DNA of 64,000 nucleotides, taken from an uncultured Psychroserpens sp. GTDB lineage: Bacteria; Bacteroidota; Bacteroidia; Flavobacteriales; Flavobacteriaceae. Numbering within the stretch: position 1 is the first letter of the stretch; every line of letters starts with the position of its first letter. Where the stretch lies: assembly GCF_947500255.1 (NCBI RefSeq), contig NZ_CANMRL010000001.1:434001-498000 (forward strand), in the 5' to 3' direction. Of the stretch, positions 19,184-28,004 are shown in pieces. Below the pieces are notes generated by a model. That model did no database searches. It had not been told where the DNA came from and was given only the letters and a program-made list of their open reading frames with translations. Position numbers and translations under genes: made by a program.

Positions 19184-21490
19184 TTACACGGTTACTAAAT
19201 TATTTGGGCTTATGGTCACTGTTTTACCATTAACCATAATATCTAAATCGTTATGCCCTTCAAGTTCAAAATGTGTATGCCCTTTACAGGCATTAATTTT
19301 TATGATTTGATTTCTAAAGTTCACTTTAAAGGAATATCCTTCCCATTGCTCTGGAATTTTAGGCTCAAATGATAATGTATTATTAACGACTCTCATTCCT
19401 CCAAAACCTTCAACAATACTCATCCATGTACCTGCCATTGATGTAATATGTAAACCTTCTTCTACTTCTTTATTATAATCATCCAAATCCAAACGCGATG
19501 TTCTCAAGTAGAACTCATAAGCCTGTTCCATACGACCCAATTTAGCAGCTTGAATACTGTGTACGCATGGTGACAATGAGCTTTCGTGAACTGTAAAAGG
19601 TTCGTAAAAATCAAAATGACGCTCCAATTCTTCGGTAGAAAATTGATCTTCAAAAAAGTAGAATCCTTGTAAAATATCGGCTTGCTTAATATATGGAGAA
19701 CGTAAAATCCTGTCCCATGACCATTTCTGATTAATAGGACGTTGCGATACGTCTAAATCTGAAACCGTTATCAATTCTTTATCTAGGAAGCCATCTTGCT
19801 GTAAATAAACATTTTTTTCTTCTGAAAATGGAAAGTACATATTATCTGCAACGTTTTTCCATTGCGATAATTCTGCTTTTGACAGCTTGACTTTATTCAT
19901 TATTCTGGTATAATCAGAACCATACTCAGCTTCAATCTTATTGATATTTTCTAAGGTATAGTCAATACACCATTTAGCAATATAGTTTGTATACCAATTG
20001 TTATTAACGTTGTTCTCATATTCATTTGGACCAGTCACACCTAGAATAACGTAGTGTTGTTTTGCTTCAGAAAATGTAGCACGCTGTTGCCAAAACCTTG
20101 CAATACCAATTAATACTTCTAGACCTTTTTGAGGTATATAACTATAATCTCCAGTATAGCGATGGTAATTAAAAATGGCGAATGCAATGGCTCCATTTCG
20201 ATGAATCTCTTCAAAGGTAATTTCCCACTCATTATGACATTCTTCACCATTCATAGTTACCATAGGATATAATGCAGCACCATTAGTAAATCCTAATTTT
20301 TCTGCATTTTCAATGGCTTTCTGTAAGTGATTGTAACGATATTCTAATAAGCTTTTTGCTACATTCTGATCTTTAGTGGCCATGTAAAAAGGAATACAAT
20401 AAGCTTCGGTATCCCAATAGGTGCTTCCACCATACTTTTCTCCAGTAAATCCTTTCGGACCAATATTTAATCGTGCATCTTTACCAAGATAGGTTTGGTT
20501 TAACTGAAAAATATTAAATCGTATACCTTGTTGAGCAGCAACATCACCTTCGATAGTAATATCTGCCATATCCCAAATTTTAGCCCAAGCTGTCTTTTGT
20601 TGTTCTAGAAGTGTATCAAATCCAATTTCAGAGACCGTGTTTAGGGTTTTCTTCGCTATTGAAATTAATTCATTCTTGTCATGATTTCTGTCGGTAGTAT
20701 ATCCACCAAACTTAGTAAGTGTAATTGTATCCCCTTTAGACACCTGATTTTTGTAAGTAAAATCAATTCTATCAATAGTATCATTTATAGTTTTATCCTG
20801 TTTTAGGATCTTACCATTTAATGATACTTGAGTTTGCATAGAAGTACACACATAAAAATGCGTTTTCATGGTTTTAGACACAATAAATGCTTGCTCTTTT
20901 TCGTGATTCACACTTAAGACATCCCAAAACTTATCATCCCAATTTGAATCTTCATTGGTAATACCGTTATCTAGATATGGTGAAAAATCAATCTGGGCAT
21001 CATTATTAATAGGTGTCACATTATATGCAATAGCACCTATTTCATCAACGTCCAAACTTAAAAATCGTTTAGTCTCTACTTTAACTTGAATAAAATTTTG
21101 GAGTGTAGCTGTAAAACTTCTTGACAGCCAACCTTCTTTCATGTTTAATTCTCTTCGGAAATCGTCTACCTTATTACAATTGGCTAAATCTAAAACTTCA
21201 CCATTTACAGTAACATTAATTCCTATCCAGTTTGGTGCATTTAATACCTTAGCAAAATATTCTGGATAGCCATTTTTCCACCAACCTACTCTTGTTTTAT
21301 CTGGATAGTAAACGCCTGCGACATAACTTCCTTGAAATGTAGCTCCAGAATAATGTTCTTCAAAATTAGCACGTTGCCCCATTGCTCCATTACCCAAGCT
21401 CATCAAGCTTTCTGATGACTTAACACGGTCGACATCAAATCCCTCCTCTATGATTGACCAGTTATCTGGTTGTATATAATTGTTATTCAT
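19184..21490 (-). CDS. GH65 family phosphorylase, probable maltose phosphorylase
   Basis: A 768-residue cytoplasmic protein (no signal peptide) of the GH65 inverting disaccharide phosphorylases. The family signature NGEECHNEWEITFEEIHR is complete, with the catalytic acid region at Glu421-Glu423, as is the C-terminal LHITSMAGTW block. It is directly followed by beta-phosphoglucomutase, as expected for an enzyme producing beta-glucose-1-phosphate. Maltose is the likely substrate given the locus; kojibiose, nigerose or trehalose phosphorylases share the fold and cannot be excluded from sequence alone. Confidence 0.93.
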   Translation of the reverse strand: MNNNYIQPDNWSIIEEGFDVDRVKSSESLMSLGNGAMGQRANFEEHYSGATFQGSYVAGVYYPDKTRVGWWKNGYPEYFAKVLNAPNWIGINVTVNGEVLDLANCNKVDDFRRELNMKEGWLSRSFTATLQNFIQVKVETKRFLSLDVDEIGAIAYNVTPINNDAQIDFSPYLDNGITNEDSNWDDKFWDVLSVNHEKEQAFIVSKTMKTHFYVCTSMQTQVSLNGKILKQDKTINDTIDRIDFTYKNQVSKGDTITLTKFGGYTTDRNHDKNELISIAKKTLNTVSEIGFDTLLEQQKTAWAKIWDMADITIEGDVAAQQGIRFNIFQLNQTYLGKDARLNIGPKGFTGEKYGGSTYWDTEAYCIPFYMATKDQNVAKSLLEYRYNHLQKAIENAEKLGFTNGAALYPMVTMNGEECHNEWEITFEEIHRNGAIAFAIFNYHRYTGDYSYIPQKGLEVLIGIARFWQQRATFSEAKQHYVILGVTGPNEYENNVNNNWYTNYIAKWCIDYTLENINKIEAEYGSDYTRIMNKVKLSKAELSQWKNVADNMYFPFSEEKNVYLQQDGFLDKELITVSDLDVSQRPINQKWSWDRILRSPYIKQADILQGFYFFEDQFSTEELERHFDFYEPFTVHESSLSPCVHSIQAAKLGRMEQAYEFYLRTSRLDLDDYNKEVEEGLHITSMAGTWMSIVEGFGGMRVVNNTLSFEPKIPEQWEGYSFKVNFRNQIIKINACKGHTHFELEGHNDLDIMVNGKTVTISPNNLVTV

Positions 21491-21507
21491 TTTCTTTTAC
21501 AAATCAA

Positions 21508-22200
21508 TTATTGATTGATACTTTTTTTTGATTGTTTTTCGATTTTTCCAGAAATAATGTCTGTTATAAAGGCTTTAGACATCTTGGTAAAATCTTTAAA
21601 TACATAATCTGCCTCATGCAGCACACTATTTTCACCTATCCCAATAGATATCATACCGGCTGTATTTGCTGCTTGAATTCCAGCAACAGAATCCTCAAAT
21701 ACAATACAATTTTCAGGCTCAATATTTAATAGTTTTGCACCTATTAGAAATACCTCAGGATCTGGTTTTGCTTTAGATACATCGTTACCATCTACAACAG
21801 ATTGGAACTTGTCTAAAAGGTCTACTTTAGTTAGAATTGATCTTGCATTTTTACTTGCCGAACCTAAAGCTATTCCTTGCTGTTTTTCAACAAGAAAATT
21901 TAAAGTTTCGGTGACATCAGGCAAAATCTCTGAGTCGTCCATAGTATTAATATAACTCAGATAATTGTCATTTTTCAAACCCATGAGTCTCATGAATTCA
22001 TCTTGTGAAAGGGATGTATTTCCCCATTCTAATATTTTTTCTAATGAACGTACTCTGCTAACGCCTTTAAGTTGTTCATTTTGTACTTCGGAAAAATCTA
22101 TACCAATACTATTGGCTAATTTTTTCCAAGCTAAAAAGTGATACTTTGCTGTATCAACAATAACACCATCTAGGTCAAATATGAATCCTTTTTTATTCAT
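21508..22200 (-). CDS. pgmB: Beta-phosphoglucomutase
   Basis: HAD-superfamily enzyme converting beta-D-glucose-1-phosphate to glucose-6-phosphate. Residues seen: nucleophile Asp9 and general acid/base Asp11 (FDLDGVIVDTA), cap-domain LKGVSRVRSLE, Ser in GSASKNA, Lys in KAKPDPEVF and acidic loop FEDSVAGI. It is 230 residues long, typical. Placed between the maltose transporter (2 bp) and the phosphorylase (17 bp), it completes the cytoplasmic arm of maltose use. Confidence 0.96.
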   Translation of the reverse strand: MNKKGFIFDLDGVIVDTAKYHFLAWKKLANSIGIDFSEVQNEQLKGVSRVRSLEKILEWGNTSLSQDEFMRLMGLKNDNYLSYINTMDDSEILPDVTETLNFLVEKQQGIALGSASKNARSILTKVDLLDKFQSVVDGNDVSKAKPDPEVFLIGAKLLNIEPENCIVFEDSVAGIQAANTAGMISIGIGENSVLHEADYVFKDFTKMSKAFITDIISGKIEKQSKKSINQ

Positions 22201-22202
22201 TT

Positions 22203-23576
22203 TTACAATTCTTCAGTTTGGTATGTAATTGCATTTTTATTTGTAATTAATAAGTTACAGAATCCGGCAATTACTAAACTGACTCCTGCAACAGTCATAG
22301 CGTTTATAGCTTCATCTCCTAAAAGCCCTGAAACAAAATTAATCCCTCCTAAAGCTGCGATTATCTGGGGAATTACAATAAACATGTTAAAAATTCCCAT
22401 AATAACACCCATTTTCTTTGGATCTACAGAACTAGAGAGCATCGCATAAGGCATAGACAGAATACTTCCCCAGGCAAAACCAATTAAGGCAAAACACCAT
22501 TTTAAATTTTCGGGAGATGTGTAATTCATTAACAAAAATCCTAATCCACCTAACATCAACGACCCCATGTGAACATACTTTCTGTTAATACGCCGTCTAG
22601 AAGTATAAAATGTTAATATTAAAGCAAATGCCATTGATGACAAACCATAAACTCCCATCGCAGATCCTACGGCATTTGAAGACTCTTGAAAGGCCGTATT
22701 TACTAAATTAAACGCCTCTGCTTGAGCTGGAATATCCATATTGTACTCACTCTTTACTGGTGCAGGAGTTTTAAAAACATGCTCTGTTAATGCTGGATTA
22801 GCTAAACTCCACATCGTAAAAAAGGCAAACCATGAAAAAAATTGGATCAATCCAAGTTTCTTCATTGTTAATGGCATATTTCCTATGTTATTTAAAATAT
22901 CAGGAATGAATTGATTTTTCTTTTCTTTTTCTCTTTTAAATTCTTCCATATCCTCAGGAGGATATTCGGAAGTAGTGAAAATAGTATATAATATACTTAA
23001 TAAAAACACGAAGCCCCCAATAGCAAAAGCTACTTTAACAGACATAGGCACAACACCTGACGCCGCAGAATTACTCACTCCAAGTTTAGAGACCATCCAC
23101 GGTAAGTTACTAGCAACCCATGTCCCAATTCCAATTATCAGAGTTTGTACAACAAATCCGTAAGAACGTTGAGACTTAGGTAATTTATCTGCTACAAGCG
23201 CTCTAAAAGGCTCCATAGAAATATTTATTGAAGCATCAAGTATCCACAAAAATCCAGCTGCCACCCACAATGCTGGCGAGTGAGGAACAAAAAATAAAGC
23301 TAGTGAACTTAATATAGCACCAATAAGGAAGTAAGGTCTTCTTCGACCAAGTTTAGGGTGCCACGTTCGATCACTTAAATAACCAATAATAGGTTGTACA
23401 AGCAAACCTGTAAGAGGCGCTGCAATCCATAATAATGGTATAGCATCCTTTTCAGCTCCTAGTGTTTGAAAGATACGAGACATAAAGCCTCCTTGTAATG
23501 CAAATCCGAATTGTATCCCTAAGAAACCGAAACTCATGTTCCAGATTTCCCAAAAACCAAGCGTGCGCTTTTTCAT
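22203..23576 (-). CDS. MFS transporter, SLC45/GPH-like maltose (or maltooligosaccharide) importer
   Basis: A 457-residue protein with about 12 hydrophobic helices. The loop motif SDRTWHPKLGRRRPY is typical of the sucrose/maltose proton-symporter group (SLC45/GPH-like). First gene of the minus-strand alpha-glucan operon, next to phosphorylase and pgmB, so it probably carries maltose from periplasm to cytoplasm. A probable promoter and a leader inverted repeat lie in the 130 bp upstream. Confidence 0.92.
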   Translation of the reverse strand: MKKRTLGFWEIWNMSFGFLGIQFGFALQGGFMSRIFQTLGAEKDAIPLLWIAAPLTGLLVQPIIGYLSDRTWHPKLGRRRPYFLIGAILSSLALFFVPHSPALWVAAGFLWILDASINISMEPFRALVADKLPKSQRSYGFVVQTLIIGIGTWVASNLPWMVSKLGVSNSAASGVVPMSVKVAFAIGGFVFLLSILYTIFTTSEYPPEDMEEFKREKEKKNQFIPDILNNIGNMPLTMKKLGLIQFFSWFAFFTMWSLANPALTEHVFKTPAPVKSEYNMDIPAQAEAFNLVNTAFQESSNAVGSAMGVYGLSSMAFALILTFYTSRRRINRKYVHMGSLMLGGLGFLLMNYTSPENLKWCFALIGFAWGSILSMPYAMLSSSVDPKKMGVIMGIFNMFIVIPQIIAALGGINFVSGLLGDEAINAMTVAGVSLVIAGFCNLLITNKNAITYQTEEL

Positions 23577-23619
23577 AATAGTATGTTTAAATTAATACTA
23601 TTGACAAGCGATAAAACTT

Positions 23620-23659
23620 ATCAAAACTTAAATGTAGAAGTGAAAATATAAGTTTTGAT
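23620..23659 (-). repeat. 11-bp inverted repeat in the leader of the maltose operon
   Basis: Arms ATCAAAACTTA (23620-23630) and TAAGTTTTGAT (23649-23659) are perfectly complementary with an 18-base loop. The element lies between the putative promoter and the MFS start codon, so it could form an mRNA hairpin or be a protein-binding site. The octamer AAAACTTA is also repeated in tandem at 23613-23620 and 23623-23630. Confidence 0.55.
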
Positions 23660-23666
23660 TAGGGTG

Positions 23667-23695
23667 TAAATATAGTAAAGTTTTTATTTAATCAA
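23667..23695 (-). promoter_or_regulatory. Probable promoter of the nine-gene alpha-glucan operon
   Basis: On the minus strand TTG (23695-23693) is followed after 18 bases by TATATTTA (23674-23667), close to the Bacteroidota TTTG-N19-TAnnTTTG arrangement. It is placed about 90 bp before the MFS ATG and downstream of the lacI stop codon. Confidence 0.45.
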
Positions 23696-23706
23696 TGTTA
23701 AATATC

Positions 23707-24759
23707 TTATTTGGTCGATTCTCTTTCGATGAGATTAGTCTCAATAACGACTGTTTCAAAGGTCTCCTCCTCCTCTTCGTTATCTTCGTCCATCTCTAAT
23801 CTGTTAATCAACAAATCGGCAGCTTTTTCGCCGATTTCTTGTCCGTGCTGACTCACAGTCGTAAGGCTTGGTGTAGAATGTTTGGAGAGCACACCATCAG
23901 TAAAACTAACAACTTGTAACGATTTAGGAATTTCTAACCCTAACTTTCTCGCTACTTTGATAGCAGTTACTGCATAAAGCTCATTTACTGCAAAAATACC
24001 ATCAATAGATTTATTGGATTTAAATAATTGCTCAATTTCAGCTTCTAACTTATCCAAATCATCGTCAGACAATAATTTATCTTCAATTTTTAATATCATA
24101 GATGCCTCAGGATGTATTTTATGATCTTCTAAAGCCTCCAAATACCCTTGAGTTCTAAGCTTGCCTACACTAACATAATCTTTTGTAGTAATTATAGCTA
24201 TGTTTTTACAGCCACTAGACACTAGTTTTTCAACCGCTTTTTTTGCACCTTTAACATCATCAACGATAACTTTATCACAAGGGATTTCATTAACAACACG
24301 GTCAAACATTACTATTGGCATACCTTGGTTAATAGTCTCTAAAAAATGATGATAATCTTGTTGTTGCAGTGTTTCCTTTGATATTGATAAAATAAAACCA
24401 TCTATACTGCCATTGGCAAGCATTTGCATGTTAATCACCTCTTTGTCAAAAGATTCATTAGAAAGTCCAACAATAACATTATAACCTCTTTTGTTGGCCA
24501 CAAGTTCAATACCAGTAATCACCTTTGAGAAAAAATAGTGAACAATCTCAGGTATAATAATGCCTATGGTTTTTGTCTTTCTATTCTTCAAACTTAGTGC
24601 AATATTGTTAGGCCTGTAGTTATAGAGTTTTGCAAAAGCTTGAACTTTCTGCCTAGTATCTTCACTTATTTCGACACTATTTCTTAATGCTTTTGATACA
24701 GTTGAAATAGAAACATCTAATTCTTTTGCTATTTGTTTTAAGGTTATTTTTCGTTTCAT
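23707..24759 (-). CDS. LacI-family transcriptional regulator of the alpha-glucan locus
   Basis: A 350-residue LacI/GalR regulator. The N-terminal helix-turn-helix reads LKQIAKELDVSISTVSKALR, followed by the hinge helix region (NNIALSLKNRK) and a periplasmic-binding-protein-like sugar domain (IIPEIVHYFFSKVI, DGIFAVNELYA). The C-terminal tail holds an unusually acidic run (DEDNEEEEE). It lies between the two divergent arms of the locus and is expected to respond to maltose or a derivative. A candidate operator lies at 24948-24961. Confidence 0.95.
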   Translation of the reverse strand: MKRKITLKQIAKELDVSISTVSKALRNSVEISEDTRQKVQAFAKLYNYRPNNIALSLKNRKTKTIGIIIPEIVHYFFSKVITGIELVANKRGYNVIVGLSNESFDKEVINMQMLANGSIDGFILSISKETLQQQDYHHFLETINQGMPIVMFDRVVNEIPCDKVIVDDVKGAKKAVEKLVSSGCKNIAIITTKDYVSVGKLRTQGYLEALEDHKIHPEASMILKIEDKLLSDDDLDKLEAEIEQLFKSNKSIDGIFAVNELYAVTAIKVARKLGLEIPKSLQVVSFTDGVLSKHSTPSLTTVSQHGQEIGEKAADLLINRLEMDEDNEEEEETFETVVIETNLIERESTK

Positions 24760-25073
24760 TCGAGCGATTTACAACAATATTTTTGTTTAATATTTTCGAA
24801 ACAAGATTAAACAATTATTTGCTTTTCTTGCTATATTTACGTATTTTATATTCCGAAGTTGACAATAAAGATATTATTTTATTACAAATTCGATAATTTT
24901 TGAGCATTTTAAGTTAGTTACTGTTAAAATCTAAAAAGTTTTCAACACGAAAACGTTTGCGTTGCCCAAATACAAAGGGATAACAAAAAAAACACCTAAA
25001 TTTTACATAGATTTAACACCAGAAGTGAAAATATAAATCAATTAACTAAAGCAACTAACTTTAAAAATATTTT
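24760..25073. promoter_or_regulatory. Divergent control region between lacI and susC
   Basis: The only stretch above 300 bp without a gene. It contains a LacI-type operator candidate at 24948-24961, a smaller palindrome TTTCGAAA at 24794-24801 that may be an autoregulatory site, and a 16-mer at 25021-25036 that also occurs at 23636-23651. I see no clear TAnnTTTG element for susC. Confidence 0.6.
24948..24961. promoter_or_regulatory. Candidate LacI-family operator (CGAAAACGTTTGCG)
   Basis: A 14-bp near-palindrome with a central CG and core AAACGTTT, one mismatched pair. Central CG palindromes of this kind are typical of LacI/GalR regulators. It lies 112 bp upstream of susC and 189 bp upstream of lacI. 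Confidence 0.55.
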
Positions 25074-27971
25074 ATGAAGACATTTTTAAATAGCTTATTA
25101 GTACTAACATTTTTATTACCGGCAACCCTCTTTAGTCAAACTAAAGTAACTGGTATAGTAACTGATGAAGCTAACGCATTACCGCTTCCAGGAGTAAACA
25201 TTCTTGTAAAAGGAACTACAACTGGAGCATCTACTGACTTTGATGGTAATTATTCAATAACAGTCAGTCAAGGAGATATCTTAGTATTTTCATACTTAGG
25301 ATATAAGACAAAAGAAATCACTTACACAGGACAATCGCCACTTAATGTAGCTTTAGTTCAAGATGCTGGTCAATTAGACGAAGTCGTTCTAATTGGTTAT
25401 GGTTCTACAACCAAGCAGGATGCAACTGGAGCTGTTGAGAAAGTAGGTGACGAAGAATTTAATAGAGGGGCAATTGTTGCGCCCGAACAATTATTAGCTG
25501 GTAAAGCTGCTGGTGTTCGTATCACATCTGGTGGTGGAGCTGCAGGTGAAGGATCTGAAATTAGAATTCGTGGTGGAGCTTCTCTAACTGCCAACAACTC
25601 TCCTCTTATTGTAGTAGACGGTTTACCTTTAGACCAAAGAGGTGTTCAAGGTGTTAGAAATTCATTGAATGCTATAAATCCTGCTGATATTGAGGATTTT
25701 GTGGTTTTAAAGGATGCTTCTGCAACTGCTATTTATGGATCTAGAGCTTCAAATGGTGTAATCTTAATTACGACCAAAAAAGGTAAAACAAACGCACCTT
25801 GGGCTGTAGAGTATGACTTAAAAGCATCATTACAAAGTGTTAATGATTATGTAGATGTGCTTACAGCTGATCAATTTATCGATATTCAAAGTACAAATCC
25901 AGAATTTGATCCTTCATTAAATGGTACTGCTAATACCAATTGGCAAGAAGAAATTTTTACAACTGGTGTAGGTGCTATTCATAACTTAACAGTGTCTAAA
26001 GGATATGAAAATTTCAATTTCAGAGTGAATTTAAATCATGTATCTCAGGAAGGAACATTATTAGGAGATCTTTACGAAAGAAATGCTATTAATACTGCAT
26101 TTGTTCATAGATTTTTAGATAATGACTTGAAGTTAACATTAACAGCCAAAGGAATTAAGGATGAATACAACTTCGCTGACCAAGGATCTATTGGTGGCGC
26201 TATTGCATTTGACCCAACACAATCTATATTTGATCAAGATGGAAACTACACGCAATTAGGAGACCCTTTAGCACCTGTAAATCCATTGTTTTATTTAGAT
26301 AATAATAACTATCAAAATAGAAGTACTACAAAACGTGCTATTGCCAATTTTAATATCGATTACAAATTTTGGTTCTTAGAAGGATTGCGTTTTAATCTTA
26401 ATGCAGGTATAGATTATTCTGAAAATGACGGTGCCGAATTTAGAGTAGCTAACCCTAACAATGCTAATGGTTTTAATACTACAAATTTGTACGGTGGATT
26501 TGACAAAAACAAATCATTAGATTTTTACTTTAATTACAAATCTGATATTCAATCCATCGATACAGACTTAGATGTTACTGTAGGTCATGCTTACCAAGAG
26601 TTTTATAAACTCAATGAAAATACCAGAACAAATTCTGAAGGTGCTTTAGCACCTGTACCAACAATTATTAACAGAAATGCTCTTGAGTCTTATTTTGCTA
26701 GAGCTAGTTTTGATATTTCAGATAAATACTTAGTTTCTTTAAGCTACAGACGTGATGGTTCTTCTAGATTTGGACCAGATAATCGTTGGGGTAATTTCCC
26801 TGGAGCTTCTATTGGATGGAAACTATCAAATGAAGAGTTCCTTGCAGAATCGTTCTTCTCTAACCTGAAACTTAGAGCTGGTTGGGGTGTTACTGGTCAG
26901 CAAGAATTAAATAATAATAACTACGGTTATTTAGGAATTTATTCTCCAGCTGTTAACAACCAAGTATCTGTTCAATTTGGAGATGAATTTGTTCCTACAT
27001 TAAGACCAGATGCTTTTGCTGCAGACCTTAAATGGGAGGAAACTTCACAATATAATGTTGCATTAGACTTTGGATTTTTTGACAATAGACTAACAGGTAC
27101 TATTGATGGATACTATAGAGAAACAACCGATTTATTAGCACAAGTTCCAGTGCCTGCTGGTTCAAACCTGTCGGATCAAGTCACAACTAATATTGGTGAA
27201 ACGGTAAGTAGAGGTTTAGAATTTAGTTTAAATGGTGAGATTATAAAATCTGAAAACCTAAACTGGAATGCTAATTTCAACATTACATTACAAGATAGAG
27301 AGATTACTAAATTGAATTTATCTGATGATCCTGAATTTTCTATCCCAGTTGGAGGTATCTCTGGTGGAACAGGTAATACGATCCAATTATACAAGCCAGG
27401 TTTAGATCCATCGACATTCTTTGTTTTTAGACAAGTATACGATGCTAATGGAAATGCAATAGAAGGTGCTTATGTAGATGTTAATGGTGATAATCAAATT
27501 ACAACTGCAGATAGACAAGCATATAAAAAAGCTACACCTGATGCGTTTATGGGATTCACTAACAATTTCAACTACAAAAACTTTGACCTAAGTTTCACAT
27601 TTAGAGGAAGTTTTGGAAACTATGTTTACAATAATGTGGCTTCAAGTAGAGGAAACTTAGCATCTATTTTAGATGCTGCAGGAAACTATCAGCCAAATGC
27701 ACACCAAAGTGTATTAACTACTGGATTTAGAGATCAGCAATTATTTTCTGATGCTTATATTCAAAGAGCTGACTTCGTAAGATTAGACAACTTATCTATT
27801 GGATACTTGATTCCATTTGAAAAAACACAATTGAGATTATCATTAACTGGAACAAATTTATTTGTGATTACAGAATATGATGGGTTAGATCCTGAAATTT
27901 CTAGTGGTATTGATAATAACTTTTATCCGAGATCTACAAATTATGTACTTGGACTTAATTTTTCTTTCTAA
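25074..27971 (+). CDS. susC: SusC-like TonB-dependent outer-membrane transporter
   Basis: A 965-residue SusC/RagA family receptor. Signal peptide ends near ATLFSQ; a carboxypeptidase-regulatory-like domain follows (VTGIVTDEANALPLPG, about residues 23-100), then the plug (IRIRGGASL, YGSRASNGVILITTKKG) and a beta-barrel ending in the aromatic LGLNFSF. It imports oligosaccharides captured by SusD using TonB energy. First gene of the plus-strand arm, followed by susD after 33 bp. Confidence 0.97.
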   Translation: MKTFLNSLLVLTFLLPATLFSQTKVTGIVTDEANALPLPGVNILVKGTTTGASTDFDGNYSITVSQGDILVFSYLGYKTKEITYTGQSPLNVALVQDAGQLDEVVLIGYGSTTKQDATGAVEKVGDEEFNRGAIVAPEQLLAGKAAGVRITSGGGAAGEGSEIRIRGGASLTANNSPLIVVDGLPLDQRGVQGVRNSLNAINPADIEDFVVLKDASATAIYGSRASNGVILITTKKGKTNAPWAVEYDLKASLQSVNDYVDVLTADQFIDIQSTNPEFDPSLNGTANTNWQEEIFTTGVGAIHNLTVSKGYENFNFRVNLNHVSQEGTLLGDLYERNAINTAFVHRFLDNDLKLTLTAKGIKDEYNFADQGSIGGAIAFDPTQSIFDQDGNYTQLGDPLAPVNPLFYLDNNNYQNRSTTKRAIANFNIDYKFWFLEGLRFNLNAGIDYSENDGAEFRVANPNNANGFNTTNLYGGFDKNKSLDFYFNYKSDIQSIDTDLDVTVGHAYQEFYKLNENTRTNSEGALAPVPTIINRNALESYFARASFDISDKYLVSLSYRRDGSSRFGPDNRWGNFPGASIGWKLSNEEFLAESFFSNLKLRAGWGVTGQQELNNNNYGYLGIYSPAVNNQVSVQFGDEFVPTLRPDAFAADLKWEETSQYNVALDFGFFDNRLTGTIDGYYRETTDLLAQVPVPAGSNLSDQVTTNIGETVSRGLEFSLNGEIIKSENLNWNANFNITLQDREITKLNLSDDPEFSIPVGGISGGTGNTIQLYKPGLDPSTFFVFRQVYDANGNAIEGAYVDVNGDNQITTADRQAYKKATPDAFMGFTNNFNYKNFDLSFTFRGSFGNYVYNNVASSRGNLASILDAAGNYQPNAHQSVLTTGFRDQQLFSDAYIQRADFVRLDNLSIGYLIPFEKTQLRLSLTGTNLFVITEYDGLDPEISSGIDNNFYPRSTNYVLGLNFSF

Positions 27972-28004
27972 AAAAATGATGAATAAATATAAAACTACAA
28001 AGCT

